A model generated the notes under the pieces. It saw only the letters and a program-made list of their open reading frames with translations, was not told the origin of the DNA and made no database searches. Position numbers and translations under genes: made by a program. A DNA stretch of 64,000 nt from Euphorbia lathyris (taxonomy: Eukaryota > Streptophyta > Magnoliopsida > Malpighiales > Euphorbiaceae): contig NC_088911.1 in the NCBI RefSeq assembly GCF_963576675.1, positions 82,303,256 to 82,367,255 of the forward strand, given 5' to 3'. Every line of letters begins with the position of its first letter. Position 1 is the stretch's first letter. This document shows positions 32,889-44,503 of this stretch, one piece after another.

Positions 32889-32907
32889 TGAAAACAAACT
32901 AATAATT
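32889..32907 (+). repeat. Target-site duplication of the short LINE, right copy
   Basis: Identical to 32121-32139. Confidence 0.92.
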
Positions 32908-32952
32908 AATACAAAACAAAATATATACAAAAAATAAAATGAAAAACATAAA

Positions 32953-33285
32953 CTATTCTACATATTCATCCCTATCTAACGGGATATTTCTAGCCTTAAT
33001 ACGATCAATTTGAAACTGCACGAAAGTTTCACGTTCCGGTGCACACAAAAACTGAGGCCCTGCTCGAAAGACACGTTTCACAAGTCCTTCGTGCTCGAGA
33101 AATTCATAGTCAATTGTCGGGAAGAATTCATCATCACTCCAGGGGATATCAATAGTACCCTTTGAACCGAGAATTATTCCACAGATTATATTGCCGAACC
33201 CAATCTTCTTATCTTTGGATCGAGAAGCGGCGACAAGACCTTCCATCTTTCTCTTCTTTTCCCATCTATACATTCTTACAGTCAT
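32953..33285 (-). CDS. Open frame, 110 aa, unrecognised, probably Athila-derived
   Basis: I do not recognise this protein. It starts at the ATG at 33285, has a basic N-terminus (RWEKKRKMEG), a hydrophobic patch (GFGNIICGIILG) and an acidic-to-mixed C-terminus (WSDDEFFPTIDYEFLEHEG). Its composition looks coding, not random. It lies upstream of the Athila ORF of element A on the same strand, so it may be a piece of the same element. Its start overlaps the start of the plus-strand frame at 33284 within a single CATG. Confidence 0.4.
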   Translation of the reverse strand: MTVRMYRWEKKRKMEGLVAASRSKDKKIGFGNIICGIILGSKGTIDIPWSDDEFFPTIDYEFLEHEGLVKRVFRAGPQFLCAPERETFVQFQIDRIKARNIPLDRDEYVE

Positions 33286-34560
33286 GGGAAGGAAGCGCGC
33301 TGCTAGATCAACGAAAATCGATGTCTCATTCGCCCTTTCACCATAAAAATCAGCAACGTCGGAGGACCCATCAAAGGACGTGATCGGAGCAGTCCCTTCT
33401 TCCAGTCACAAGCAGAAAACCAAAGCAAAAGGTTCTCAAATTCCTCCTACTAGCAGATCCAAAATGCAAAAAGGTAAGGCTATTCTTCCCCCTTGTGAAA
33501 AAACTCTTAAAGGTAACCTTTCTTTCTCAACTCAGGCTAGGAGAAATCGATATGCTTTGATTCAACATAAAACTGTACTTTCTTTCAAGTATGTCGATTA
33601 TGCTACCCTTAAATATTTTAGCTTGGTTGAGTCTTTTAAAGAATTGGTTGCTGATAGTTGTTGGAAAATTTACTTGTCAATTAATTTTCCTGCTTATATC
33701 GAGTTAACAAGAGAATTTTACACTACATTTCAGTTTGACAAACCTGTTAATTTTGATTTGGATAGTCCTAGGGTTATTCAATTTAGATTATTGGGACATG
33801 AATTTAAATATTTAGTTACTGAATTCAATTTAGCCTTGGGTTTTATTGACAAAGCATTTGCTAAAACTGAAATTTATAAGCAGTCAGTTGTTGATTTTGG
33901 AAATTTCGAACCTGTTAATGCTTGGAAAGAATTGTCTTCGGATAAGAGTTTGTATAGGGAAAGTACATACAAGGATTCTTACTTTATTGAACCTATGTGG
34001 AGATATGTTCATCGCTTGTTAGCGTTTAATTTTTCAGGTCGTAAGAATAGTTCAAGCTTATGTTCTAAAACTGAATTATATTTTATTTGGTGTATGGTAA
34101 AAGGTATTAAGGTTAATTTGGATATTGGCTAGCTAACCAATTTCAGTCGGCTGTAACTAATTCTCACAATTTAATCCTTGGTTTAATTATCACTCACTTG
34201 GCTGTCAATTTAAATTTGTCTAGTCTTGAGAAAAAATGATTTGCATATAGCTTATGATATGGAACCTCTTAATGTTGCTTGTTTGTATAGGATGGGTTAG
34301 TTTCTTCTGCGCATGAACCTTCTGCTTTCTTCCCATCTAGGGATTATAGGGAACCCAAGAAAATCGCCAAGCGGAAGCGAATAAATGAAAGTGACAATGT
34401 TTTAGAGGATGGTGAGCCTTCTTCGTCTTCGAGTTCGGATATTCAGAAATTATTGACTCAAAATCAAGAACTGAAGGATGAAGTCCGGAAACTAACTCAC
34501 ATTGTGGAAGAGCTTTGTAATTTTTTGGGTTTCGCTACACCTCCTCCACCAACTCTTTGA
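33284..34560 (+). pseudogene. Athila-type ORF of element B, broken
   Basis: The plus strand opens with MGRKRAARSTKIDVSF at 33284, much like the N-terminus of the 29915-31135 protein. It is stopped by TAA at 33344, continues in the same frame to TAG at 34130, then needs at least two frame changes. The central part (FSLVESFKELVADSCWKIYL, YIELTREFYTTFQFD, EPMWRYVHRLLAFNFSGRKN) aligns in order with the minus-strand relative. The C-terminus near 34440-34560 keeps a predicted coiled coil (IQKLLTQNQELKDEVRKL) and ends TPPPPTL. The two proteins are clearly divergent. Confidence 0.68.
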
Positions 34561-36049
34561 TATGTTATCGACATCGGCTCAGTTAAGGGACGTTTTCTAT
34601 AACTCTATCTTTATCTTTTTGAGCCGTTTGCTTGTGCATACATTGGGGACAATGTAGATTTTAAGTGTGGGGAGGGAAATCAGTGATTGTAACTAACATC
34701 TGCATCAATTACCTAAATGTTTCCGAAAAAAAGTCAAAACAAGTTTTGGAACTCCATTTCTCTTTTATACAACTGTTTTGCATTGATTTTTAACGTGATA
34801 TGCATTCTTCAAATTTAAGTTTTGATGAATGATGAAGGCAAGTATCAAAGTAGTTTTTCTTCAAAAATTTGGGCATTTTTGCTATTTTTAACATTGGAAT
34901 TGGATGAAAAAGTGCAAGTTTAACTCTATAACATATGTGAGCATTTGAGCCTTTTGAGCAATTCATCACTTATTGCTCCATATCTCTTGTTGTGTGTTTA
35001 ATCAAACATAACTTGTTGATTCTAGAATTTGCTCTTTGATGCATTTCAAGACCACATAGATGATTGTGTGCTTTCAAAATGATTTGGGCATTTAGGTATA
35101 GCCAATTTTGAATTCTTAAATAGCCTACCCTACTCTTGTCCATTAGTTAGCCCTTTTGAGCCTCTAGCCTTTTTCTTTCATTGACACACCTCATTTCATC
35201 CTTTTCCCTTTCACTTTTATCCTTCTAAATTACCTCATTTTTTTAAGAATTAGTAAGTCGAATCCTTTCTCTGCAATTATCAATATTTTCAGTCAACTAT
35301 TAGCGTAGGTGGGGTGAACATTTCACCACCCCCTTCTTTTAATGTTATGTCAAAAAAAAATAAAAAAAAAACAAAGTTCATCCTACAAGAACTTGTTTCA
35401 TTTTACTCTTCCTATATGAAGTGTCAAGCATTCAAACGTCATTCCAATATCCTCATTATGCTTGAACACTTGTTATCAGTAGCTTATTTCTTAAAGCTAT
35501 CTCCTTATTCTATTTGCGTCTTGTTATCTTAAAAAAAAAAGAAAAAAAGGGACTGAATTGTCATTTTCGTTAATTGCAGACTCATGTTATTTACTTTGGC
35601 TTACTATTCTTATTTTCGCCGAAAATTTCCTTTCTCTTCACGCCATTTCCTAAGCCCCGTTACAACCTTGAACAAAGACCCGTTGATTGATTGCATACTT
35701 TCATTCCAAGTGGTGGCGATTTGATCTTTGAGCAAACTTATGGTAATGATATGTTTATGTTTTGATTCGAGTGCTTATTGATTACCCTAAACACTTTGAG
35801 TGAATAGAGTGAATTCCCCTTTGTGAGAGAGTTAAATTGTGTGCTTTGATTCCAAGGAAAGTGTTGAAAGAAGTTAAATGCTTGTTTTCTCTATTAAAAC
35901 TTAATGCTTAGATTACTTGCCTATGAGTCATTCTTCTTAATGGAAATTCTTGATGCATACTCACTAGTGAGATCATGTAGATAGTTCTTAATTGAGTTTT
36001 GGATGTTTTATATGCTTGAGGACAAGCATAGTTTAAGTGTGGGGAAGTT
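34561..36049 (+). other. 3' untranslated region of Athila-like element B
   Basis: Non-coding. A polypurine motif (TTTTAAGTGTGGGGAGGG) lies at 34659-34676, soon after the ORF. A second (GTTTAAGTGTGGGGAAGTT) ends at 36049, right at the LTR start. A hairpin with GGTGGGGTGAA and TTTCACCACCCC arms lies at 35310-35333. Short open frames here are low-complexity. Confidence 0.65.
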
Positions 36050-37242
36050 TGACAAGACCATTTTAGTCTTGTTACTTTCTATCTTATTCTATTTAATTTG
36101 GAAATATTTGGTGTTCAATTGATGTTTTTGTCTCATATTTTGTTTTGAGAGAAAGTTTAGATGTTTGGTGAAAAATCTGGAAATTAGTGGCCTTTTGGAG
36201 CATTTTGGAGTATTTGCAAATCAGAGACCAGTTTCAATTTAGGCGTGGGCACGTCCTGTCTCAGCTGTAATTGAGAAACAGCAGCCAACTTCAGTTAAGG
36301 CGTGAGCACGTGGCTGGACGAATTTGGAAGAGAAAAGAAGATATTTTCAGATTTGATTTTGGGATATTATCTTATTTAGTTGTATTTTATTTTAGTTAGG
36401 ATTTGAATATTTCCTATTATCTCTATTTTATCACTAATTAATTAGAGATTTTCATTTGTATTGTTGAATTGTTTTCATTATGAGTAGCTAAGTTTCATTT
36501 TCTGATTCAAGAGCGATTTCATTAGGTTGAAAGTTGTGAGGTTTCATGTATTAAATTCTTCAAGTATTAATTCAAGTTCTGGTTTTCTTCTTCATTTCTT
36601 TTTATGATTATTGAATCGTATTCAATCTTCTATTGCTAAGTATTTATTCTTGATCCGTAATTATCTTGAATGAATTACAACAAGTAGCAAAAATCGATCT
36701 TGAGTAATTGAGTTTTTGCTTGAGATTGATTGGGAAGAAAATTCAGCCAATTGCTATTGTTTGTCGACGTTCCTCTCAATAGGAATTGATTTGATAAACT
36801 TTCCTAATCCTAATACAGTTATTGAGAAATTGGATATGCTTCATTCACTTTTCTTAATAACTAGGTTGATTTAGATGCTTCATTTAAATTTATAAATTAA
36901 GAGAAAGTGAAAGAGTGAATTAGGTAATTCTTATACTCTTTAATCAAAGATTTGAATTTTAATTTGTTTATGATTTAAACCAAGGATCAACGAACATCCA
37001 ATGAACCCAATCTGTTGAATCAGTTTTTCTCATTATTGAATTCCAATTTACTTTACTTGTTTAATTTGATTTAATCATCCATCAAAATCAAAACCCCATT
37101 TTTTATTTTATTTGCTCATTTGAATTAAGAGGTTAATTTTTCTCCTGGGATTAGACCTGGTCTTACTATTACTACAAATCAAATTGTAGTCCAATAGAGA
37201 AATCAGTAAAAAACTATAAATCTATTTTGTCGAGCTTCGACA
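36050..37242 (+). mobile_element. 3' LTR of Athila-like element B
   Basis: Starts TGACAAGACC directly after the polypurine tract, so it is a 3' LTR in the plus direction. Its first bases form a hairpin (ACAAGAC/GTCTTGT). GC-rich repeated words (GGCGTGGGCACGT, GGCGTGAGCACGTGG) lie at 36242-36320. The right end is set at GCTTCGACA by similarity to LTR ends in this lineage and is uncertain. Confidence 0.6.
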
Positions 37243-37976
37243 AACCTGCCAAAATTTAATGGCCTCGTCACGCTTCCTCCTTATTTATGGCATTATAGTA
37301 GCAAGCCAAAAGGTTAAGAAGTGAATGAGCATCACTATTCAAAAGAAAAAGAAAAAGAAAAAAGAAAAGAGACGAACAAAAAGGGGAGAACTTCATTCCC
37401 CAGTTCTTAAATTTAGAACTTCTCAGAAAAAAATATATATAAAGAAATAAAAAGCTCAAATCACTTCATATTTGCTAAAGCCGTTTTAAACTTTGTTTTT
37501 CTAGAGCTGGAACTCCTAACCTTTGTTGTACTTTTAACCCTCTAACCACATTACAACCCTAATTCGAGGCTGTTTTTTATATCATCAGAGTCATGTAGCA
37601 TAGTAGAGGAACTCGGATGAACGTGCAAAGTCAACGTAATCCTAAGTAAGAACATAAGCCGAGAGTAAACACTTTAGCCACTAAAATTGTGTGAATTGAA
37701 TGAACTACCCATGGTGAGGTGTTTTACTTAGCTATCCCCCTTAAGCTCGTTTAATTGAACATGTATCCTCTTCTTAAGAATATGACCTGTGATAATTGAA
37801 ATGCGGCTTTTGGATATCGAGTCTCTACTTTGTACTTCTGAATGCATGTAATTACAGATGCTCGAAATTGTGTGAAGCACCTAGTAAAACCAGGAGGTTT
37901 CCTAGTTTGCTTGTGATTGTGTGTTTAGTTTTTTAGTTTACTTGGGGACAAGTAAAGTTTTAAGTGCGAGGAGGTT
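37243..37976 (+). other. 3' part of Athila-like element C, non-coding
   Basis: No coding sequence. Composition resembles the 3' region of element B (for example CCCTCTAACCACATTACAACCC). It ends in a polypurine tract, TTTTAAGTGCGAGGAGGTT, just before the LTR at 37977. Confidence 0.55.
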
Positions 37977-39390
37977 TGATAGGGGTCAAAAACCCCTATC
38001 TTTGGGTACGATTTTAGGACGGTTTTTAGTTTACTTTCTACTAATAAGCGAGCAATTCTTGCATTTATATGCATTTGTGTGCGTTAGTTAGAATTTGTAT
38101 ATGTTCTATTTACTTTTGTGGTTTAGACTCGTTTTCTGATCATTTTTAGGCAAATATGGCCAAAATAGCATGTACGTTAACTTTCGATTATCTTTTGTGG
38201 CTAATTGATCCGCTAAAAGTCGCACCAAACGGAGTATTTACTCAAAACAAGCGATTGGTGGGTTAATTTAGCCCCAGAACTAATGTCGTTTGGAGTTTGC
38301 GTGCGTGTGCAGGTCAAAACATGAACGAGTTCGGGTAAAAATCGCATCGCGGGAACACCCGACAGTCACGAAGGGCGTCTAGGCATATCGCTCATCGTAA
38401 ACTGGCCTTTTTAGGCCAGTTCGGCGAGCTGGCACTGCCAGCATGGCGAAGTGGCCATTAGGGGCCAGCTCGGCGAGCTGACCTGCGGACTGATTCCCGG
38501 TCCCACAACGCCACAATGAAACTCTTAGTTTTAATTTGTAAATATCTCTTATCTTTGTAAAAACCCTAGCTTCCACCTTGAGAAATCCTCTCCACCTCCT
38601 CTATCTCCTTCAACCTCCATTGAAGAAACCTTCGAAGCTCCATTCACCGAGGATTGCTCAAGCTCCATCCTTAAGTCATAGTAAGACGCCTGCATTGGTA
38701 GACAGGTTCCCTGAAAGGGATTTTTCTTCTCTTTTTATATTATGTCTAGGCTCTAATCCGTGCTATGAATCCTAGGCTCATTGTATCTTCGTGACAATAC
38801 TTTTCACCTTTAATAATATTATAGTTTTGTTTTGTTCAATTGTTTTATTACTTGTATCTTTGTCTTACGCTTTGTCTGATTGGTTTAACTCATTCGATAA
38901 TCCAAATATTAAGTTGGCACATATTACGAGCTGAATCTGACCTAGTCAGTGCCTATAGGATTGACGACCCTATAGATGATTAAGCCCAAATTGTTGAGCC
39001 TTAGAGCTAGTTTCGGCCTTACAAGGGAATCACGAACTAGGTACCTTAGAAGGATAGGTAGGGTTAATTGCCTCGGACACAAGTGACTTAGATTAGGTTT
39101 TAAATCCGTTGTCTAAACAATCTATTTTCATTATTATCGTATCATCACATATCCCTTCGGGCAATTACATTGGTAAGAGATCACTTAGGAGTAGAATAAC
39201 TTAGATAGGAGTAGAAGTAACTTAATTAGGAGTAGGTTAATTTAATCAAAACCAAATTCAAACCCCCCACAGCCTAGATAACAACTGAGATTGAGTAGAT
39301 CGGTACTTGTAGGAATAAATCCTTTGGATTCGATACCTGGACTTGTCCAGATTTTATTACTTGATAACGACGGGGTACACTTATCCCTTA
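37977..39390 (+). mobile_element. LTR of Athila-like element C
   Basis: Starts TGATAGGGGTC after a polypurine tract. Near the end is the phrase GGATTCGATACCTGGACTTG, typical of U5 in Athila/Tat LTRs. A GC-rich island with two copies of TCGGCGAGCTG lies at 38340-38500. The right end is not sharp; CACTA-type coding sequence begins within about 30 bases. No internal region follows. Confidence 0.6.
37978..38000 (+). repeat. Perfect hairpin at the start of LTR C
   Basis: Arms GATAGGGGT and ACCCCTATC, 9 bp each with a 5-base loop. Confidence 0.9.
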
Positions 39391-39396
39391 GTCAGC

Positions 39397-39722
39397 CTAA
39401 TGGTCTAACGCCGCTAGGCGTGACAATAGCCACCCCATAGTCACAGTATCACGTTTCAGCAGTTTTAACCCACCAGTCACATTTGTGACTTCAGGTTCGT
39501 CGATAACAGTTGATGGTTCAGAGGCAAGTAATGTCGATTGATGCATACTGAGGGTTGTGATTGATGTCTCGTTATTGGTGGATGACCCTTTACGTTTTCT
39601 CCCATGCACACTTTTCATATTCTTTCGTTCCAATGACCTTTGAGCAGCTTCCTTTATTTTTTTGCATCAAGCTGTGCACACGTTCTTGGTGGTGCTCCTC
39701 TCGTATTAGAATTGGGTGCCAT
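39397..39722 (-). pseudogene. CACTA second-protein N-terminal exon
   Basis: It starts at the ATG at 39722 with MAPNSNTRGAPPRT, an N-terminus seen in plant En/Spm-associated proteins. It then runs through a basic, Gln/Lys-rich stretch (KEAAQRSLERKNMKSVHGRK) after one frame change near 39655, and ends at a stop at 39397 where LTR C sequence begins. The remainder of the protein is absent here. In such proteins a Ulp1-like domain may follow, which makes the Ulp1 exons at 26529-26984 a possible continuation. Confidence 0.55.
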
Positions 39723-39969
39723 GACGATATTACTGAAGTTGCATCAATTAAACATACATGAAGAAAACTTGTAGGTACATGACATTAGGAGTATGCACAA
39801 TAACTCAAATCAATCACATTATAACCAAAGCAAGTAAACACACAATAACTCAAGTAAATCACATTGATTTCATCAAACAACATTTATTCCAAAGTGTACA
39901 AAGTACGAAATAAATCCAGATTGAAATAAATGGTACAAGCACAAACACACAAACAATTTCATCATAATT

Positions 39970-40713
39970 TCACTTATCAATAAATATTGCTTCTTCTCCT
40001 GGTCTGGCATATGAAACTGTACAATCGACATCAACATCATCGTAGCTAGACACATTATGTTCATCAAAGATCATGTTGTTCTCATCATCATAATAATCAT
40101 CATCAACCACAACAGCTTCATCTTCGTCATCACATTTGAAATATTTATCCGGGCACGTCACGACAACCGACCATTCATGATCCAATGGGTCCTCAATGTA
40201 AAATATTTCCTTTATATGGGTAGCTAACACGAATGGATCGTTCAAATGACCAATTCTATCCAGTTTGACCAAAGTAAAGCCTAGATCGTCTACTTTCACC
40301 CTTCTAGCCGAGTCAACCCAATCACACAGGAATACTGAAATCCTAAAGTGATAATAGTCCACCTCCCAAATCGCACTGATACGGCTATAAAAATTCATGT
40401 CCATAGTCTTAGGCTTTTTATCCTTTGCGCTTGCAAACTCCATAGCATCGGCAACTAAGAAGACACCACTGTTTTGAACTGAGCTAGTAACGTCCCGTGC
40501 TTTTATGTTGAAATCAACGACGTTGACATGATAACCCTGATATGTAGGAACACGACTATTCGGTCCAGAAGCAAGCCACCTCAAGGTCTCAGAAACGGCA
40601 GACTTGTCAACTCTTATTTCATTTGAAACCTGACAAATGAAATCATTTATAGTTAGTACACAATAACCCATTACTTCAACCGGAGATTCATAAATATTAG
40701 CAATTGAATTCAT
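39970..40713 (-). pseudogene. CACTA transposase C-terminal DUF4216 domain
   Basis: A 247-codon uninterrupted frame. The DUF4216 region of Tnp2-type transposases is recognisable by GYHVNVVDFNIKARDVTSSV, QNSGVFLVAD, FYSRISAIWEVDYYHF, LCDWVDSARRVKVDD and LNDPFVLATHIKEIFYIEDP. An unusual Asp/Glu-rich tail follows (EAVVVDDDYYDDE). In intact elements this is the end of the Tnp2 protein or its last exons. Upstream is DUF4218, also on the minus strand. Confidence 0.82.
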
Positions 40714-40920
40714 ATATAAATTACCCTATTTTTAAGCCAGCCGAGAAATGTTTTGTTTTGTCTATATCTCATCCACTTAGGAGTATTTTTTTGGCTGGGA
40801 TAACTCAACTCTAAGAACTTCATATGCTCCCTACAATTCATACATATTTCATACATAAGCAATAGTTACTTATTCTACAAACAAGAAAAAGCAACTTGAC
40901 AAGGTATACACATATAGTAC

Positions 40921-41350
40921 TTATAGAAAATAAGGTTGTACATCTTCACAATTTTGCAAAATTGTTAAATGAGCCTTATGCAGTTGTTCTGTATCCACCA
41001 TGACAATGGTAGGGGCAGATAAAGACTTGTATGCATTTACTAGTCCCTTTATATTTCTTCTAGGAAGCCCCACAGTTGCAACATCTCCATTACTCATATG
41101 CTCTTGAACAAATTCTACGGCTTCTTTAACAATGTAGCACTCCGCAATGCAACCCTCAGGAAATTTTCGATTATGAACCATTCCTTTAAACACTTTCATA
41201 TACCTCTCAAAGGGGTACATCCATCTATAAAATACCGGACCGCACAACTTGACTTCTCTTATAAGGTGTAGGGTTATGTGAATCATTGTATGTCAAAAAA
41301 TGAGGGTGGGAAAAACTTTTCAAGCAAACAAATGGTATTGACAAGCTCAC
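40921..41350 (-). pseudogene. CACTA transposase DUF4218 domain
   Basis: The first part (VCLKSFSHPHFLT, 41286-41350) is separated by a stop or frame change from the 121-codon frame at 40921-41286. That frame holds the DUF4218 signature: IHITLHLIREVKLCGPVFYRWM, YPFERYMKVFKGMVHN, EGCIAECYIVKEAVEF. This domain normally lies between the Tnp2 catalytic region and DUF4216. A long non-coding gap (40714-40920), probably an intron, separates the two. Confidence 0.82.
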
Positions 41351-43382
41351 TTTAGACTTTGTGAAGGAATGAAATATCAATTACTTTAGTGTAAACAGAT
41401 TTAAAGAATAAGCAGAATCGAATGATGGCAATTCTAACAGGTTTGTCCAACACTGAACGCAATGCAATAGGCAGGAGAAATTGCATTATAACATGGCAAT
41501 CATGAGATTTTAAATTACCTATTCTAGAATCTTTTAACGAAACTAGGTTCCATACATTAGATGAAAAGCGAGAGGGAGTTTTCATATTGAAAAATGAATT
41601 ACAGACAATCTTTCGTTCTTCCGCATACAAGTTGATCTGACTCATAGGCAGCTTGTCTCTCTTTTCACTTGATGCGGGTCTCAAGTTAGTACGGATTCCC
41701 ATATCAATCATATCATTTCTAGCTGCAACTCCATCCTTTGTCTTACCCGGCATGTTCAATAGTATCCCCAAGAATAGACTCACAACAATTATTTTCAATA
41801 GGCATTACATCTAGATTATGTTTGACTGGAAAGAATTTCCAATATTCTAGTTCGTAGAATACAGACTTCTTCTTCCAGCATGGTCTACACTCACGGTCAC
41901 CCTTATACGGAACATGTTTCTCTCCCTTCCCACTAGCTTTGGGCAAGAATTGAACTCTTTCATATAACTCCTCTCTAGTTAATGGTTTAGGAGGATCATC
42001 CTTTTCTACATTGTTATCAAAAGCAGAATCTTGATTTCTGTAAGGATGGTTTCTTGCAGTCCACCTACGAGTCCTTATATAAGCCATCTTTTTAGAATAC
42101 TTCAACCTTATCGGGTTGGTCTGGTCAATGCATATAGGACATGCATTGTACCTTTTAACAATGCTCCCTGATAATTTCCTATAAGCGGGAAAATCGTTAA
42201 TAGTTCATAACAAGACCCCTCTCAACCTAAAGTATTCTCCTCTCACTACATCATACACCCGATCAATTCCATCACTCCACAAGACTTTTAGGTCATCTAT
42301 TAAAGGCTGCAAGTACAAATCAATATCATTTCTAGGCTGCTTGGGTCCGAAAATTAACAAAGTTAACATCATGTACTTTCGTTTCATGCATAGCCATCGT
42401 GAAAGGTTATAAACAACCATTATGACTGGCCAACATGAGTAGGTGCTGCTAAGATTGCCAAATGGGTTAAACCCATCTAAAGATAGTCATATCCTAAGGT
42501 TCCTAGGTTCGCTACTAAAATCTAGCCACTTAGTGTCAATCATTTGCCAAGTTGGGGAATCAGCTGGATGTCTCATCAATCCATCCTTTTTCCTACCAGT
42601 CGGGTGCCGAGTAAGTTCCTTAGCGGTAACTGTAGACTGAAACATTCTTCTAAACCTTGGGATTGGTGGAAAATACCATAAAGTCTTAGTTGCTACCCCT
42701 ACCTTCTCCGTATTATCCCTAGCTAATTTCCACCTAGAGACATTACAAGATGGAGTGTAGCACCCTCATTAACATCTCTATACAAAATGCAGTCATTAGG
42801 ACATGCATCAATCTTCTCATATTTCATCCCTAAAGCATGAAGAGTTTTTTTGCCTCATTGGCAGACATTGGCATTTCATTCCCATCAAGCAGAAGGGTAA
42901 TAAAATGTCGGTATAACAAGACTAGGTCAGGCCATGTTTAGATTTCATATTAAAGGTTTGTATTAAACCATTCATCTTGGTGGATTTAGTACAACCGGGA
43001 TACAAAGGCTTGTCTCCATCATGAACGAAGTGCATAAATTCATCTGACTCTACTGAGCATCCATCTTCTTCTAAATCTCTACCTAAGCCATGGTTTATTT
43101 CAACTGTTTTAGAACCCTCACTTATATGATTTGAGTCTGCAATAGAACACTCACCATGCCATACCCAAGTTGTATATGTTTTTATAATTCCATTACAGAT
43201 TAAATGATCCTTAATAAAGTCAATAGTACCACCTCTGAGGTTAAAACATTTGACACAAGGACATAAAATATAGTTTGGGTTTGTAGCATTATCAGTTGCA
43301 AACTTTGAAACTCTTGCAAGCCTATCCTAAACTGTAGTGATCTCCTATCAGCCACCATCCATAATTTATCCATCTTGAACAA
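41351..43382 (-). pseudogene. Tnp2 (En/Spm TNPD-type) transposase, multiply broken
   Basis: The N-terminus (MDKLWMVADRRSLQFRIGLQEF, start near 43373) continues after a frame change as the transposase-associated domain, with the zinc-like CPCVKCFNLRGG and HLICNGIIKTYTTWVWHGE. Further on is the Tnp2 catalytic region: PFGNLSSTYSCWPVIMVVYNL, WLCMKRKYMMLTLLIFGPKQP, DIDLYLQPLIDDLKVLW, RGVLLWTINDFPAYRKLSG and KKMAYIRTRRW. It ends in HDCHVIMQFLLPIALRS (about 41500), the usual lead into DUF4218. At least four frame changes or stops lie between these pieces, so no protein is expected. Confidence 0.85.
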
Positions 43383-44218
43383 ACATAATCTATAATCAGT
43401 TTTATTCTAACTAATAACAATAAACACATACATTGACAAACAACAAACAACAAAGAAACCCAATATGTAAATATATCTGCAAGACTATAAACCCAGCATC
43501 AAAAGTACATGAAAGAATCATTTAATACGAACACGATTGTAAAAAAACCAGCTAAACATAAAAAATAAATAGATATACTAAAACGAGATAAAAACCCTTA
43601 TTTCAAAATGTAGATACCTAATGTTAAGCAAACAAACTTCAAATTATAGAATGAATATGCAGTGGATTAGGTCACAACTAACACACATATAATATAATAA
43701 TTTCAAGAACTAATCGTTTGAACACAGCGTAATGACTTAAATAAACCCTAATAAAAACCTTACCGAGATGATAAATTCACGAGGTCGAAGAAGATTCACA
43801 CGATTGACAGAGGTAAAGCTCAAAGGAGAAGATGAATTGTGTTTTTCTGTTTGTAGAGGTAAAGCTCGAAGGAGAAGATGAGCTCCAAAGAATGGGTTTA
43901 TACAGAAATGGCCTTATATACCCCTTTCTTTTTTAACCGCGCAAAATGAAAGTCACACTTTTTGCTCCCCCGCTTTTCTAATATTTGGTTACCGCTTTTT
44001 TTTATTTTCATATAACAATGACAGTCATTTATACGCAGTGTCGTCTGATGGTTAAATGACTTTCCATCAAAATCATGTTTTTTTGAGATGATAGAAGACT
44101 GTCATCGTAACATCACATGAGAATCGAGCATGTTTTTAATTAAGCCTTCAGATGACAGAATGTTAAAATACTGTCATGAAAGACGACATGAAAATAAATG
44201 TCTGTCATGTATCTTGTG

Positions 44219-44503
44219 TCATGTGAAAGGAAAAATGACATTGTGAGAGTTTGATCCGTGCCCTTTAGTAATAGTATGTTTATGCTTCGGGTCTACAATT
44301 TCAATTCCATCCTCATCAGACTTTGAATTATCAGTAACAATATACTGGGTCCCCCCAATATGCCAAACTTTAAGGCCGTAATCATTGGAGAAGCAACAAA
44401 CACAATCTTTGGGATTTGGAATCGTGATCATATGACATTCAGAACGGGATGGACTACTGCCCCCATTGGCATCGGTATGACTTGCAGCGGTGTGAGCGCC
44501 CAT
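44219..44503 (-). other. Open frame, 94 aa, unrecognised
   Basis: It starts MGAHTAASHTDANGG and has two Cys near PKDCVCCFSNDYG, then a His-rich stretch (DPKHKHTITKGHG). No family was recognised. It lies at the outer edge of the decayed CACTA element and partly overlaps its subterminal DNA at 44219-44240, which argues against a functional gene. It may be part of a lost captured exon. Confidence 0.25.

Larger units (their letters stand above)
39397..44240 (-). mobile_element. Decayed autonomous-type CACTA (En/Spm) element
   Basis: The minus strand carries, in transcription order, Tnp2 with its associated N-terminal domain, DUF4218, DUF4216 and the start of the second CACTA protein. Upstream, 44030-44240 is subterminal DNA. 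Its reverse complement matches 22060-22210 of the non-autonomous element (TTTCACATGACACAAGATAC, TTTTCATGTCGTCT, GACAGTATTTTAAC). Neither CACTA terminus is visible: the left side meets LTR C and the right side runs into unrelated sequence. Confidence 0.75.
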
